DNA of 64,000 nucleotides from Paenibacillus sp. 32O-W. GTDB lineage: Bacteria > Bacillota > Bacilli > Paenibacillales > NBRC-103111. The notes under the pieces were generated by a model, which did not search any database, was not told where the DNA came from, and was given only the letters and a program-made list of their open reading frames with translations. Both the position numbers and the translations under genes were made by a program. The stretch is taken from contig NZ_VEGP01000009.1 of the NCBI RefSeq assembly GCF_007679495.1, positions 41,769-105,768 on the forward strand, written 5' to 3'. Positions 17,601-26,142 of the stretch are shown here, piece by piece. Position 1 is the first letter of the stretch. The number at the start of each line of letters is the position of its first letter.

Positions 17601-18427
17601 TGCACCGTAAAGCTTCGCGTTCGCACCTTCGGATTCGTTTCGGGATTTTCTTGCAGCCAGTCTTTCCGCGTCGGGTCCTGCTTTGGCGATAAATAGGAGC
17701 GAACGATCGTATACGTTTTTCCGTTGTCCTCAATCGTTTCTGGAAATTCATGATCGATCGTTTCCCCGACTTTGTACTTGCCCTTTAGAAATGTAATTTC
17801 CGTTCTTTGAATGACTATGCCGTTTACGGTTTTTGCAATGACATCGACGGGAAATTCCGCGCTTCGATAGGGTACATGAATGCCGAAATAATCGTCCAAA
17901 TCGTCCGGATGCGCCCAAGGTTCGGCCCTCTTGATCTCATCCAACGTATAAAAGGGCCCTTTGCGCACGTTGCCGTTCCCGTCGATAGACACCATGATGG
18001 CATACAAATATAAGTCGTCGTTGTCTTTGATGTCGCCCATGCCCGCTTTCCACATACCTTCCGTGACGAGCGCCTCGCTGACTTCGTAGTAGGTCGTGAC
18101 AGGCTGGCCGGGGATGGGCGGATTCGGTTCCTGTCCTACTTGCCGTACTTGCTGGTCCAAAAAAGAGGCGTGTTGGCCGCTTCTCGGATCGCCGCACTGC
18201 TTGGGCGTTGTATTCGAACATAATTGGTCACGACGCACCGTCCAACCCACAGTTCTGTATTTAATGGATGACGTTGCAGCCGTACTGGTGATTTCAAAGC
18301 TGATTTTTCCTGCCTCGGTTCTTACTTTTGGGATTTCGGCTTTCGCTGTGAAAGGAAAACCCGAAAATAAAAAAGAGCATGCCAGAAGCACGCTCAACGC
18401 CGATTTTATGAATTTGTTTCTCTTCAT
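14603..18427 (-). CDS. Large exported DUF5704-like protein
   Basis: A 1274-residue protein with a clear Sec signal peptide (MKRNKFIKSALSVLLACSFLFSG..., cleavage near AKA at about residue 30), hence secreted or cell-surface. The body is beta-rich with several repeated adhesin-like units of about 80 residues (for example VGETIDHEFPETIEDNGKTY and TGDEANHTFEEQVTYGGQTY, MucBP-like in pattern). The C-terminal half resembles the DUF5704 proteins of Paenibacillus (RPFNVTIPTSGQHKDIKGYG..., later LYDFRITDIADFAWESVFR). No LPXTG or C-terminal membrane segment is visible. It directly abuts the stalk-domain protein and lies downstream of the Tad-like cluster. A surface or filament-associated adhesin is an inference. 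Confidence 0.7.
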   Translation of the reverse strand: MKRNKFIKSALSVLLACSFLFSGFPFTAKAEIPKVRTEAGKISFEITSTAATSSIKYRTVGWTVRRDQLCSNTTPKQCGDPRSGQHASFLDQQVRQVGQEPNPPIPGQPVTTYYEVSEALVTEGMWKAGMGDIKDNDDLYLYAIMVSIDGNGNVRKGPFYTLDEIKRAEPWAHPDDLDDYFGIHVPYRSAEFPVDVIAKTVNGIVIQRTEITFLKGKYKVGETIDHEFPETIEDNGKTYTIVRSYLSPKQDPTRKDWLQENPETNPKVRTRSFTVHLGGTDAVAEYAENNPVKAIYQKEDGTKLKEVDKGVFATGDEANHTFEEQVTYGGQTYEIIRSYITNNNKPDEKLFIQEKGDPKLKERSILVGSGGSNFIGIYKIPSSVTVTSRIEAPETVDQNVTEVDGDFVFEVESQKNLKSYEITDIRNARLVQTGDKTGTLSGTSTSKTIPIKIPFTSGDKVSVQITVVVQDVDGNTGDSTSDHTVRKGDGGGEPQPGDSQQAEAMEPNVSAVIQADARGAEKFDVLQGIPTSESLYVNALAKSYLYRNTFTESSGTKQYPIQVSKTYTLTWTETRSGPPDADGNPTTITVPRSDTQTVTKNYSIEREYSFWTIQNLEVYGIQKATVSNYALPSGTVTLEPNGYAPPTVSAAHDASLSAHIIDPVYSNVTLPGQTISGGSSRPSVPNEDWKSTAESAIGKIKVKNDSFVFNGNTIMDNRIVEEKAPTPGAIPAPPMIGQEVLYGKGYFIDASKTNKANQPSTGTIFYTLVKGIGGGENNSFPIGGINPVTVHTPVVNYASVSDDQAHNQKTQPTTGRSALILDRPFNVTIPTSGQHKDIKGYGNRDYAKYVRDKQVRFPFDVYKADRTTLVPKETWVSIPVGQMQTTFYLPVWVDEGHYDVLFRTFAENSPASFTSQMNANLDLSNHVATQVVPVEVIGRLYDFRITDIADFAWESVFRTQKGSATPTGNAYWVGTKGIDGAPRGNTPPYVLPVRQGSHPESGKKNVAVKTGYHVKFEVMTKGNMFGSGDGILITPTFYFVDSKGKNRQEVDLYYHSGSQRFIRIGSSDDVEKRYVTLDARLRNVPKQELTGTAATLWSLNGSPGARQTFIDQYVKDAQKPTYVGGYDIMLLPPQLRTFVGSTQVPSGIDAARANASVQRWRGDYSLPAAPYVVPKGFNLAEYGRTHRLDDHAPVFLKDGYIIVNFNIETIRNQDLNHPHLQYKNAPLDNQWRMEGFQPSFVDPYGATFSLLDGDVVFYHANLSSYDDFGTGGTH

Positions 18428-19540
18428 CTATTCCGAGTCCGCCTTTCTGATGAAATAATTGCGGAATAAACTGGCTCCCGGATCGACTTTCAATGTACTG
18501 CCCCAATCGCCGCCAACATTCGTGGAAAGGGAAATATCCGCGTAACCTTCGTACCAAACCTGCTTATCGAATTTGCGATCATTGGGGAACCGCTCATCGT
18601 ACAGCAAATTTTTACTTTCCGTGAATGAGTTGAATTTGATTCTGAACTTGGAACGTACATAATTATTTCCAAACCCGTCTTTATAAATCATGGAAGGCTC
18701 GGGATCAAGGTATCCTTCGGTCTGAATCTTGTTTTCTTTGACCCACTCCACATACCGCCGGATATATTTCAATTCCGCATTGGAGCTTTGCATTTTCGTG
18801 GCGAATACCGCCTGCGCCCAAGAATCGTCAATCGTTTTGTAATCCACGTTCAGCCAAAGTGCACCAAACGTTTTCAGCCGGTTCATCCATATATCCACGT
18901 TTTTCTTATTGAATTCCGGCAGGGTTGAATACAATACCGATGAAACCTTGCTGTCCGTAGGATGCGAGTAGGGATAGGCCATCTCATACGCTTCATTCGG
19001 TACATCGGCAAGTATATAAGGATAATCTTGCGCATTCTTGGGCAGGTTGGTTGTGCGAATCAGACGGCCCCATTCATCATATTCCTCGATGGCTTCTTCT
19101 TGTGTGGAAATAAAGACGGTCGATGTTGGGCTATCCCAATTCACTTCCGCCCCCAGCGCTTCGCTGACAAAACGCAGCGGGACAAACGTCCGGCCGCCGC
19201 TGGTGATCGCCTTCGAATCGAAGGCCACCTCTTTGCCGTTGACGAGCGCCTTGCTTTCGCCGATCGTAAGCACAATATGCAGGTCGTCCCGCTCAATCGG
19301 TACGGTCATGGTTTTGGGCTCCCAGCCTACGTTCGCGCCCATCTTTTCCGCGATGAATCGAATCGGCACGAGCGTCCGGTTGTTCTCATCGACAAATGCT
19401 TGCGCATCGGGAAACCAGATTTTTTGTCCGTCCATAACGACGCTGACAAAAGACGGAAGTCGGCTCGCCGCGCTTGCCGTTACGGTGAACAAGCTGCAAA
19501 TCATCGCGGCGACAAGTCCTGCAATTACCCATTTTCTCAC
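18428..19540 (-). CDS. Exported stalk-domain (copper-amine-oxidase-N-like) protein
   Basis: A 370-residue protein if it uses the GTG at 19540, preceded by AGAGGAG at 8 bases; upstream ATGs at 19570 and 19561 lack a site. A signal peptide (VRKWVIAGLVAAMICSLFTVTASA) is followed by two stalk repeats at about residues 30-145: NNRTLVPIRFIAEKMGANVGW and GGRTFVPLRFVSEALGAEVNW. These are the beta-alpha repeats called copper amine oxidase N-terminal domain, common on Paenibacillus cell surfaces. The remaining ~220 residues are unassigned. Its stop codon abuts the ATG of the DUF5704-like gene, so the two are coupled. Confidence 0.8.
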   Translation of the reverse strand: MRKWVIAGLVAAMICSLFTVTASAASRLPSFVSVVMDGQKIWFPDAQAFVDENNRTLVPIRFIAEKMGANVGWEPKTMTVPIERDDLHIVLTIGESKALVNGKEVAFDSKAITSGGRTFVPLRFVSEALGAEVNWDSPTSTVFISTQEEAIEEYDEWGRLIRTTNLPKNAQDYPYILADVPNEAYEMAYPYSHPTDSKVSSVLYSTLPEFNKKNVDIWMNRLKTFGALWLNVDYKTIDDSWAQAVFATKMQSSNAELKYIRRYVEWVKENKIQTEGYLDPEPSMIYKDGFGNNYVRSKFRIKFNSFTESKNLLYDERFPNDRKFDKQVWYEGYADISLSTNVGGDWGSTLKVDPGASLFRNYFIRKADSE

Positions 19541-19654
19541 GCCATTCGCTCCTCTCTTCATAGGGGTCATGACAAGTATGGAAGATTTCGGCTGTCACGT
19601 TCATCATAAAACCGATCTGACGGCGTGTCCACTTTCCGAAATATCGCCGTCTCG

Positions 19655-20638
19655 TTAAGATGGCGAGATAGGACAGTCCAGCGGCATATAGCCTTTTTGC
19701 GCGGCCGCTTGTTCGCTGGAAAATGTCTCTTCCACCGGATAAGCAAAGCCGCATGTACTGCGATAATACACCTTCATGCTTCCTTTCCTGGCTCCGACAA
19801 TCTCCGGCTTCTTGAGCACGCGGCTTCCGCCGAGCGCATAATGGTTGTAAAACTTGCCTCCCATCGGAATGCCCTGGATAAAAGCAAGCACCCCGACGTC
19901 ATCCACGGTATTGTGCCATTCCTCCTGCGAAATGGTCGGCAGCGTGAAGGTGTACGAAAAGCCGTATCGGGAAACCGATTCGTTGTGTTTGTTGATCCGG
20001 TAGGCGAGTTCGTCTTCAATTGCGCGGATAATGGTGCTTCGGCGCACCTGCTCAAATCGATCTGCGTCCGTTAGCAGCGCAATGTTCGTCTGCTGCCTGA
20101 CGTCGGCCCGCAAGCCTTCGTGCCAGCTCCGGCTGCCCGCATCGTAAGCGAGGACGAAATCGTCCAGCGTGAACGAAAGGCTGTTACCCGATGAATCGGC
20201 GTAGGCATACGGCCTCTTTGCTCCCCAAACCGGTTTTCGTTCCGTGCTCCCGTCGGCTCCCGTCCACTCCTCCTCGGCATAGACGTAGAAACCGTCGTAA
20301 CCAATCACCGCAATAGCCGGGATATACCGATTGAGTACGCCTTGCGCAACGGGATCGTCGGCAATGCCGAAGCTTGCGTACAGCGTCTGATAAAAAGCGG
20401 CAATTGCCTCGTCCTTGTTCAGCGCCACCCGCTTGGCCGATTCGTATTGCGTCTCCCGCTGCTGGTTCGCATTGACGGTCAACATCCGCGCCGCATCATC
20501 CACCGCCGCATCCAGCGCGGCGTTATAGCGCAGCTCGGTCATTAGCGCCTTCCGCTGCGTTTCGACTTCAATCCGGTTCACGGTCGCAAACGGCAGGAAA
20601 ATGAGCGCCCCGACAATGGCCCATTCAATCAGCCTCAT
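19655..20638 (-). CDS. Tad-cluster membrane-anchored protein, N-terminal TM
   Basis: A 327-residue protein starting at the ATG at 20636-20638 (MRLIEWAIVGALIFLPF), which overlaps the preceding gene's stop; the ATG at 20677 is an alternative. A single N-terminal hydrophobic segment is followed by a large extracytoplasmic domain containing NRIEVETQRKALMTELRYNAALDAAVDDAARML. Proteins of this look accompany Flp/Tad-type clusters in Bacillota, but I know no defined function. It follows the other small anchored proteins and precedes the stalk-domain gene after an 84-base gap containing no clear terminator. Confidence 0.65.
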   Translation of the reverse strand: MRLIEWAIVGALIFLPFATVNRIEVETQRKALMTELRYNAALDAAVDDAARMLTVNANQQRETQYESAKRVALNKDEAIAAFYQTLYASFGIADDPVAQGVLNRYIPAIAVIGYDGFYVYAEEEWTGADGSTERKPVWGAKRPYAYADSSGNSLSFTLDDFVLAYDAGSRSWHEGLRADVRQQTNIALLTDADRFEQVRRSTIIRAIEDELAYRINKHNESVSRYGFSYTFTLPTISQEEWHNTVDDVGVLAFIQGIPMGGKFYNHYALGGSRVLKKPEIVGARKGSMKVYYRSTCGFAYPVEETFSSEQAAAQKGYMPLDCPISPS

Positions 20639-21173
20639 TGCGCACCACCCCGCCGTAAGGAATGAAGATTTTTTCATTTGGACTGATGGCCTGGTTCAGA
20701 AAATCGAACAGAATCGTGCCGGGAGTCCGGTTCGTATTTTTAACCGTGACCGCAAATGTATCGCCGACCCGCAGTTTGTAGCGTCTCGCCGGATCGTCTT
20801 TTGCGGCCGCGCTGTTCGGGAACAGAACGGGCAGGATCTGCGCGTTGTAAAATAGGTCGTAGTGCACTTCGTAGCTGCCCCGAAACGTATCCGGCCTTGT
20901 CGGGTCGTCATAAACCGGCACGTACTTTTTGCTGCCGTGTTCCATTTGCACATCGAAGGTGTTGCCCGTTGCCGCAATCGTCTCCATAAAGTCCGTATAC
21001 ATGGTCGGCGACACAAAGCCTTTGTCCCGCACCGCATCCACAAACGTTGTCGTCGCCTTCAATACGACCAGTTCCGAAATATCGTCCTGCTGGTCGAAGG
21101 CTGCGGAAATGGGGTAGAGGTAGAGCAAAAGAACGGCAATGAGCGCCGCGAAAACTTTCGAGATACTGTTCAT
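20625..21173 (-). CDS. Tad-cluster small membrane-anchored protein
   Basis: A 182-residue protein starting at the ATG at 21171-21173 (AAGGAG 6 bases upstream); the longer frame to 21257 overlaps the neighbour and is rejected. An N-terminal hydrophobic segment (VFAALIAVLLLYLYPISAAF) is followed by a domain with VVLKATTTFVDAVRDKGFVSP and YTDFMETIAATGNTFDVQMEH, a pattern typical of proteins encoded beside Tad ATPases in Gram-positive bacteria. It could be a minor pilin or filament-assembly protein. It is coupled to its neighbours by 10- to 14-base distances. Confidence 0.65.
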   Translation of the reverse strand: MNSISKVFAALIAVLLLYLYPISAAFDQQDDISELVVLKATTTFVDAVRDKGFVSPTMYTDFMETIAATGNTFDVQMEHGSKKYVPVYDDPTRPDTFRGSYEVHYDLFYNAQILPVLFPNSAAAKDDPARRYKLRVGDTFAVTVKNTNRTPGTILFDFLNQAISPNEKIFIPYGGVVRNEAD

Positions 21174-21183
21174 GGCATTCTCC

Positions 21184-21573
21184 TTAGCGTAAAGCGAAAA
21201 TAAGACGCACCAGTTGTCCGGACGCATCTCGCTGGGCGACTGCCGTATACCGGGCATTCAGGCGAATGCCGGCGGGGACGAACGGGTCCCGATCGACCGG
21301 CGGCGCATATCGAACGCCGTCCACCACAATTTCCGCGTCTCCCGTCTCCAACCGGGCAACGGATTGCGCTACCTCTGCGCCGGTTACGGTGCCGTCGCCG
21401 GCAATCGGCGAAAACGCCATCTGCACGTTGCGATCCAGCGACTTTCCCGACACATAGGCGGTGGCGTTCAGCGCGGCCCCGGTTTGAAATAGCATGAGTC
21501 CGCTCGTTACGGCCATCAGAAAGAGAAGACAGGCCACACTCATTTCCAGCATCGTTCTGGGGGCATATTCCAT
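21184..21573 (-). CDS. Tad-cluster small pilin-like / TadE-like protein
   Basis: A 129-residue protein with AAGGAGG before its ATG at 21573. A short positively charged N-terminus (MEYAPRTMLEMS) precedes one hydrophobic helix (VACLLFLMAVTSGLMLFQTGAAL) and a small extracellular domain with PVDRDPFVPAGIRLNARY. The glutamate a few residues before the hydrophobic helix recalls pseudopilins and TadE-like proteins, but no clear prepilin-peptidase site can be named. Its place between the pilin-like gene at 21.7-22.1 kb and the next anchored protein supports a filament role. The family call is inferred from context. Confidence 0.6.
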   Translation of the reverse strand: MEYAPRTMLEMSVACLLFLMAVTSGLMLFQTGAALNATAYVSGKSLDRNVQMAFSPIAGDGTVTGAEVAQSVARLETGDAEIVVDGVRYAPPVDRDPFVPAGIRLNARYTAVAQRDASGQLVRLIFALR

Positions 21574-21595
21574 CGGCTTCCTCCTTGAAAACGCC

Positions 21596-21627
21596 GGGGC
21601 GTCCGTCTATACCCGAAAGGACGCCCC
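21596..21627 (-). terminator. Strong intergenic hairpin, partial terminator or processing site
   Basis: GGGGCGTCC (21596-21604) and GGACGCCCC (21619-21627) are perfect 9-base arms. On the minus strand the stem is followed by GGCGTTTTC, a weak T-run. It lies between the pilin-like gene and the next gene and could raise the level of the upstream transcript relative to the rest. Confidence 0.45.
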
Positions 21628-21655
21628 ATCAGCGTTGTGATGTCAGTACGGACGC

Positions 21656-22135
21656 TTACTGCTGCCGGAACACGATGCCGCGAATGACGTTGCTTCTGTC
21701 ATGCACCAGTTGCGCCCGAAATTTCCCGCTCGGATTCACGTAGTTGATATCCGATTCATCCACCGTATCGCTCATTTTCCCCGGCGCTTCGCCCATCACC
21801 GAGCCGTAGGTCACGCTGTCGATCGGAACACCCGTGTTAATGACTTTGCCGTACCACTGACCTGCCGGATTTTTCCCGGTGACAATCTGGATGCCAAACT
21901 GATCTTGATCGCTGAACTTGCGCAGCGCGTTGACCACCTGACTGCCCGACAACGTCGTGTTGTCGTACACCGTAAACGCCGTTTGCGACAGCTCCGTCTG
22001 GATATTGCTGAAATTGCTTTGCGCCGCCTTGGTGGAGTCTTGCGCGGAAATAAACAATACGACGGCGAGAGTAATGAGCGCGATGGCAAGAAAAATGCCT
22101 GCCGCCATTACGAGTGCTTTTTGCGCGTTCGACAT
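21656..22135 (-). CDS. Pilin-like protein of the Tad-like cluster
   Basis: A 159-residue protein with GAAGGAGAG upstream of the ATG at 22135. The N-terminus (MSNAQKALVMAAGIFLAIALITLAVVLFISAQ) is a short polar stretch and a long hydrophobic helix, as in type IV-filament subunits. The rest is a small polar domain (FSNIQTELSQTAFTVYDNTTLSGSQVVNALRKF). The KAL/VMAAG junction might serve as a peptidase site, but no prepilin peptidase is encoded in the window. First small gene after the TadB-TadC-like gene and followed by a strong hairpin, as expected for an abundant subunit. Major pilin is a plausible inference. Confidence 0.6.
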   Translation of the reverse strand: MSNAQKALVMAAGIFLAIALITLAVVLFISAQDSTKAAQSNFSNIQTELSQTAFTVYDNTTLSGSQVVNALRKFSDQDQFGIQIVTGKNPAGQWYGKVINTGVPIDSVTYGSVMGEAPGKMSDTVDESDINYVNPSGKFRAQLVHDRSNVIRGIVFRQQ

Positions 22136-22211
22136 GAACCGATCTCTCCTTCAAATGATATTCGAAATAAAAAAGACGCTTCCCATTAGGAAAGCGCCGC
22201 AACATGTCCGC

Positions 22212-24281
22212 TTACTGAATGCGCTGAAGCTGTTCGTAGTATACGGACATCTGGTGCAAGCTGACGATGACGAGCGGAATGACCAGATAGCCGAAAATGA
22301 GAGCCATCATCGGCGCAAACCCGATCCATTTTCCCCAGCCTGCCTTTTGCTCGATCAATTGCTCGTACTCCTGTTTGCGCTGCTCCTGCGCGTAAGCCTG
22401 TTCCGACTCCAGGTCGTCGAACGCTTCCCGGATCGGCAAACTTTGCGCCGCCAGTTCCAGCTTTTCGACCGTGCGGACGAACGGCACAAACGGCGCATCC
22501 TCTTTCAGCTGCGCCAGCGCCTGATCCGCGCCCTGTTCGAAATGGAGCAAGCAGGTTTGCAGCGGTTCCTTGAACACGCGGGCAAACTGTTCCATCCAGA
22601 TGAGCAGATGCTCGACCGACATCCGGTCCATATCTGCCAGCATGGCGATGACGGCATGCAGTTGATCCACTTCATGCTTCATCTCCATCTGCCGCATGCG
22701 CCGCTGGAACAACCGAACGCCGACCGGCATGGCGTAGCCGCCCCATCCCGCGAGAGCGGCGAGGAGCGCTTCCCACCACTTCACATACTGATTGTCCAGC
22801 TTCGTGAGCTTGACCATAATGCGCCGAGCCGCGGCGCGAAGCTGATCGTCCTGATTCGCCGTCGGCGTTTCGCTGCGGAGCAGGGCCATCACCGTTTCTT
22901 CGGTGCGGTGCTTCACCTCCTTTACGCGATCGATGATGCGGCGATCGAGCGCCGCCGCCTCGCGCGCCTTGGCTTCCTCCTCCGGCGAAAGTTGGCCGAA
23001 CAGGATGCCCGGCTTTACCGGCGCATACAGGATCTGATGCCGGCTTGCGGCATGAAGCGTAATAAACATCCCGAGCACTGCCAGAAAAGCCATGCCCCCC
23101 GCCACGATGCGCTGCACATAGAGCCATTCCAGCCGAAGCGGCGACGCGGTGTCTTTAAGCAGCTTGACCATGCGGTCAGCTTCCCGGGAACCGGGGGCGG
23201 GACCGAAACGATGCACAAGCCAGCGCATCCACGGCCATTCGCAAACCCGTTTCTCCCATCTTTTCCGGCCGGTTGGTTTTGGACTCGCGTCCAGTTCCTG
23301 AATATTCCGCAGCAGGACGTAGGACAGCCATACGACCACCATCAGGCCGATTTTCACGATCCAGCCGGTCGTACTCGCATAAAAGGCGTCCATGGCCGGA
23401 AAGTAATGGCTGGCCCAAGCTTCGATCGGCCGGGTAAACAGCAGCGGCAACAGCGCGATGGCGGTCAGTCCTTGCAACAGGAAACTGAGGCGCTCGCGGC
23501 GCAGCAGTTCCAGATTCAGCTCGGTCGCGAGCTTCCCGATCGCCTTCAAGTACACGGAACCGGTTGCGGTTCGTTTGTCGCCGTATTCCTTCACCAGATG
23601 CGACAGCCCGGCCAAGCCCTGCAAATAGCGGTTCGGCGCGCGCTCGATATACTGCGCCAGCCGCTGCTCGGCGTCGCTTGCCGTGAGCACTTCGTATATT
23701 TCGTGTCCATGCAGCGCCATCTCATACGGCGCGCCGTCCGCCGCTTCATAAATGGCTTCTTCCACCATGCCATGACGATGATAATGATGACGCACATCCG
23801 AAAAAAAATGCCGGAGTTGCCGGAGCAGTCGCGTCTCCAGCCGATGGACCAGGTTGTCCGAAAGGATTCCGTGGCCAACCCAGAAGCCGATGCCAATCAT
23901 GCCTAGCGTGGCCGGGTCGCGCACGCCGAGCGCCAGCGGAACAGCCGCCGCGAGCAGCACGCCCCATATGAGGAGCGCCGACTTCATCGTCTCCAGCCGC
24001 AGCTTCCATTCGTCGCCAAGCTGGAGAATGGTCATTCGTTTGCGAAGTTGGTGCAAATAAGCGCGTAGAATCGGTACGCGTTCGCATAGGCGATACAACT
24101 GCTGCAACACGCTATGCAGCGCTTGCTTCTTGCGGGCTTTGCCCGGTTTGCGCAGCGCTTCATACCGCCGAACGGCCTCCACGTCCGAACCGTGGCGGGA
24201 TACCCATTGAAACGCCGCCACCATCGCGAGGAACAGCATCGTCGCTGCGCCCAGCAACAGGGACAGCCATTCAAGTTTCAT
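22212..24281 (-). CDS. Fused TadB-TadC-like inner platform protein
   Basis: A 689-residue membrane protein starting at the ATG at 24279-24281, with GGGGGG 6 bases upstream; it overlaps the ATPase gene by 11 bases. There are two halves, each with helical cytoplasmic T2SSF/GspF-like segments between membrane helices. The first (to ~350) has RHFFSDVRHHYHRHGMVEEAIYEA and paired hydrophobic helices (LLFTRPIEAW, IGLMVVVWLSYVLL). The second has DQLHAVIAMLADMDRMSVEHLLIWM and a final IGFAPMMALIFGYLVIPLVIVSL. Tad systems normally encode TadB and TadC separately. The protein would form the membrane platform driven by the adjacent CpaF-like ATPase. Confidence 0.75.
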   Translation of the reverse strand: MKLEWLSLLLGAATMLFLAMVAAFQWVSRHGSDVEAVRRYEALRKPGKARKKQALHSVLQQLYRLCERVPILRAYLHQLRKRMTILQLGDEWKLRLETMKSALLIWGVLLAAAVPLALGVRDPATLGMIGIGFWVGHGILSDNLVHRLETRLLRQLRHFFSDVRHHYHRHGMVEEAIYEAADGAPYEMALHGHEIYEVLTASDAEQRLAQYIERAPNRYLQGLAGLSHLVKEYGDKRTATGSVYLKAIGKLATELNLELLRRERLSFLLQGLTAIALLPLLFTRPIEAWASHYFPAMDAFYASTTGWIVKIGLMVVVWLSYVLLRNIQELDASPKPTGRKRWEKRVCEWPWMRWLVHRFGPAPGSREADRMVKLLKDTASPLRLEWLYVQRIVAGGMAFLAVLGMFITLHAASRHQILYAPVKPGILFGQLSPEEEAKAREAAALDRRIIDRVKEVKHRTEETVMALLRSETPTANQDDQLRAAARRIMVKLTKLDNQYVKWWEALLAALAGWGGYAMPVGVRLFQRRMRQMEMKHEVDQLHAVIAMLADMDRMSVEHLLIWMEQFARVFKEPLQTCLLHFEQGADQALAQLKEDAPFVPFVRTVEKLELAAQSLPIREAFDDLESEQAYAQEQRKQEYEQLIEQKAGWGKWIGFAPMMALIFGYLVIPLVIVSLHQMSVYYEQLQRIQ

Positions 24282-26142
24282 CGCCATCCCCCCAATAAAC
24301 CGCCAAAAACGCTTCGAACGCCGCCTGGTCCGGCCCGGCGAGGCATGCGGCGATTTCCTTGCGGCTTCGCTCTGACAACGGATGAACGGCGACATAGCGT
24401 CCATCTCGGAATTCGATGACGTTCCGCGCGACGTAAAGCGGTCGGTCCGTCGAACGGCGGAAATATTCCAGCATCGTCTCCATGAACGCCGTCATTTTCT
24501 CCTCGGTCGTCGTTTTGTGGCGGAACGTCTCCGGGTAGCTCGCTTCCTGCTCCACCGGGACGCATTCGGTAATTCGTTCGATGTAGCGATGTCCGTCCGC
24601 GTCCCGCCTGAGGTGAATGTCGAAGTTGATGACGCTGACGACCTGCTGCTCGGCCACTTTTTCGTTCGTAAACACCCCTGTCTTCAGCAGCGAGTTGCGC
24701 AGCGAATAGACGAGATCGCGGAACGTTTTGGCGTGATGCGTAAACAAGGTGAACAGCGAAGCGACCTGCGCCATCTGCACCATCCAGGCGGCAACCGGGT
24801 CGGTCGCCACTTCTCCCAAAATATTGACCGAGCCGTCCGTTTTTTTCTGGATGTCCAGACCGTCCTGCCCGGAGATCGTTTCCGTTTCCCGCAAGCTTAA
24901 AATGTTGCGTTCCCGGTATATTTTCCGAAGCTGCAGCTCAAAGCTCATTTCCTGCACCCGGATCGGCAAGATGGCCGGAATGTAGCGCACCATCGCCATC
25001 AAGAGCGTCGTTTTGCCGCTGCCCTGCGCGCCGGTGATGGCCGTGATGCGTTCTCCCATAACGAGGTATCGGATCAGCCCAATGGGCAACTCCGCATTGT
25101 CGTCCTGAATCAATTGTTCCAGCGTGGCGTTTTGCACATCGAATTTGCGCACAAAAAAAGCCCACGATTCGCTGAACCGGGGGCGCAGCACGACGACGCG
25201 GGAGCCGTCGGCCATTTCGTTCACCTTATAACCGTTCGCCTCGGACAACTGACCGGGGAAATTATGTTTGTACACGTTCTGGCACACGCGCCTTAGCTCT
25301 TGCTCCGAACCGAAAGACAGAAAGCTCAAATGAATGGATTTCCCTTTATAAAACAGCCACACGCTGTCATGCGACCTCGGCACCTCGCGCAGCTTCGCTT
25401 CTTCCTCCAGGCTCCATTCGCCTTCCCACATCGAGGGCGGGATGCCGGAGACGCCGCCCGATACGCCGTCGATTTTCATGTCGCGGATTTCGTCGATGAC
25501 GCTAAACCCTTTGTAATGCTGGTAGATCCGTTGCACAACGATCTGCGTTTTGTCCTCGGCAGACAGCTTGCGCGCTTCCCGCTTGTAGATGTCGCGGATT
25601 TCGTCGGCGGTAACCCGGTACGACTCGGTCTCCTCGTCTTCCATGCTCCGTTTGGGGCGGTCCAGTTCGTATTTTTGTATCAGTACGTCCAGCGCCCTCA
25701 ACCGATGTTGTTTCTTATACAGATAGAGCAGAATATCGAACTGATCTTGCGGCGACAATTTTTTCGGATCGTCAAACGGCAGAAGCCGGTTCAGGTTATT
25801 GTCGTCCATGCAGTAGCGCTGTTCGAGCAAATCGGCGATCACTTGCTTCACATATGCCTTATCCCGCAAATCGCCAGACGTGCAACCCCGCAGCGCTTTT
25901 TTCAGCTCCGCACGTTTGTTTTTGCGGCGACGGTATTCTTCTTCCGACAAGCCGTAGTCAATCAAGTTGCTGCTTGTCATCTCATGCAGCGCCTCTTTCA
26001 CGAACGCGGTCATCGCTTCCAGCGTGTAGACCGGCTTTTCGTCCGACTGGTCCGGCAAACGGCGGCTCATGCGCAAATAGAGCAGAACACCGACCGCGAC
26101 GAGGATGCCCACGATAAGCAAAGCGTTCAGCACGTACATCAT
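24271..26142 (-). CDS. CpaF/TadA-type (VirB11-like) filament assembly ATPase
   Basis: A 623-residue ATPase with an unusual N-terminal membrane segment (MMYVLNALLIVGILVAVGVLLYLRM). A ~250-residue helical N-domain precedes the RecA-like core: Walker A ITGAQGSGKTTLL (near residue 371), then RVQEMSFELQLRKIY and ILGEVATDPVAAWMVQMAQVASLFTLFTHHAKT, which correspond to the Asp- and His-box regions. VirB11/CpaF ATPases power Tad pilus or secretion systems. GGGAGG lies 9 bases before the ATG, and ATGA overlap couples it to the CpaE-like gene. Neighbours make a Tad-like assembly ATPase more likely than a mating-channel VirB11. Confidence 0.85.
   Translation of the reverse strand: MMYVLNALLIVGILVAVGVLLYLRMSRRLPDQSDEKPVYTLEAMTAFVKEALHEMTSSNLIDYGLSEEEYRRRKNKRAELKKALRGCTSGDLRDKAYVKQVIADLLEQRYCMDDNNLNRLLPFDDPKKLSPQDQFDILLYLYKKQHRLRALDVLIQKYELDRPKRSMEDEETESYRVTADEIRDIYKREARKLSAEDKTQIVVQRIYQHYKGFSVIDEIRDMKIDGVSGGVSGIPPSMWEGEWSLEEEAKLREVPRSHDSVWLFYKGKSIHLSFLSFGSEQELRRVCQNVYKHNFPGQLSEANGYKVNEMADGSRVVVLRPRFSESWAFFVRKFDVQNATLEQLIQDDNAELPIGLIRYLVMGERITAITGAQGSGKTTLLMAMVRYIPAILPIRVQEMSFELQLRKIYRERNILSLRETETISGQDGLDIQKKTDGSVNILGEVATDPVAAWMVQMAQVASLFTLFTHHAKTFRDLVYSLRNSLLKTGVFTNEKVAEQQVVSVINFDIHLRRDADGHRYIERITECVPVEQEASYPETFRHKTTTEEKMTAFMETMLEYFRRSTDRPLYVARNVIEFRDGRYVAVHPLSERSRKEIAACLAGPDQAAFEAFLAVYWGDGDET

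Noticed and set aside
21957..23906. 649-residue plus-strand frame
   Set aside because: It lies antisense to the TadB-TadC-like gene, with no domain or start site; high GC content in the ICE yields many such shadows.
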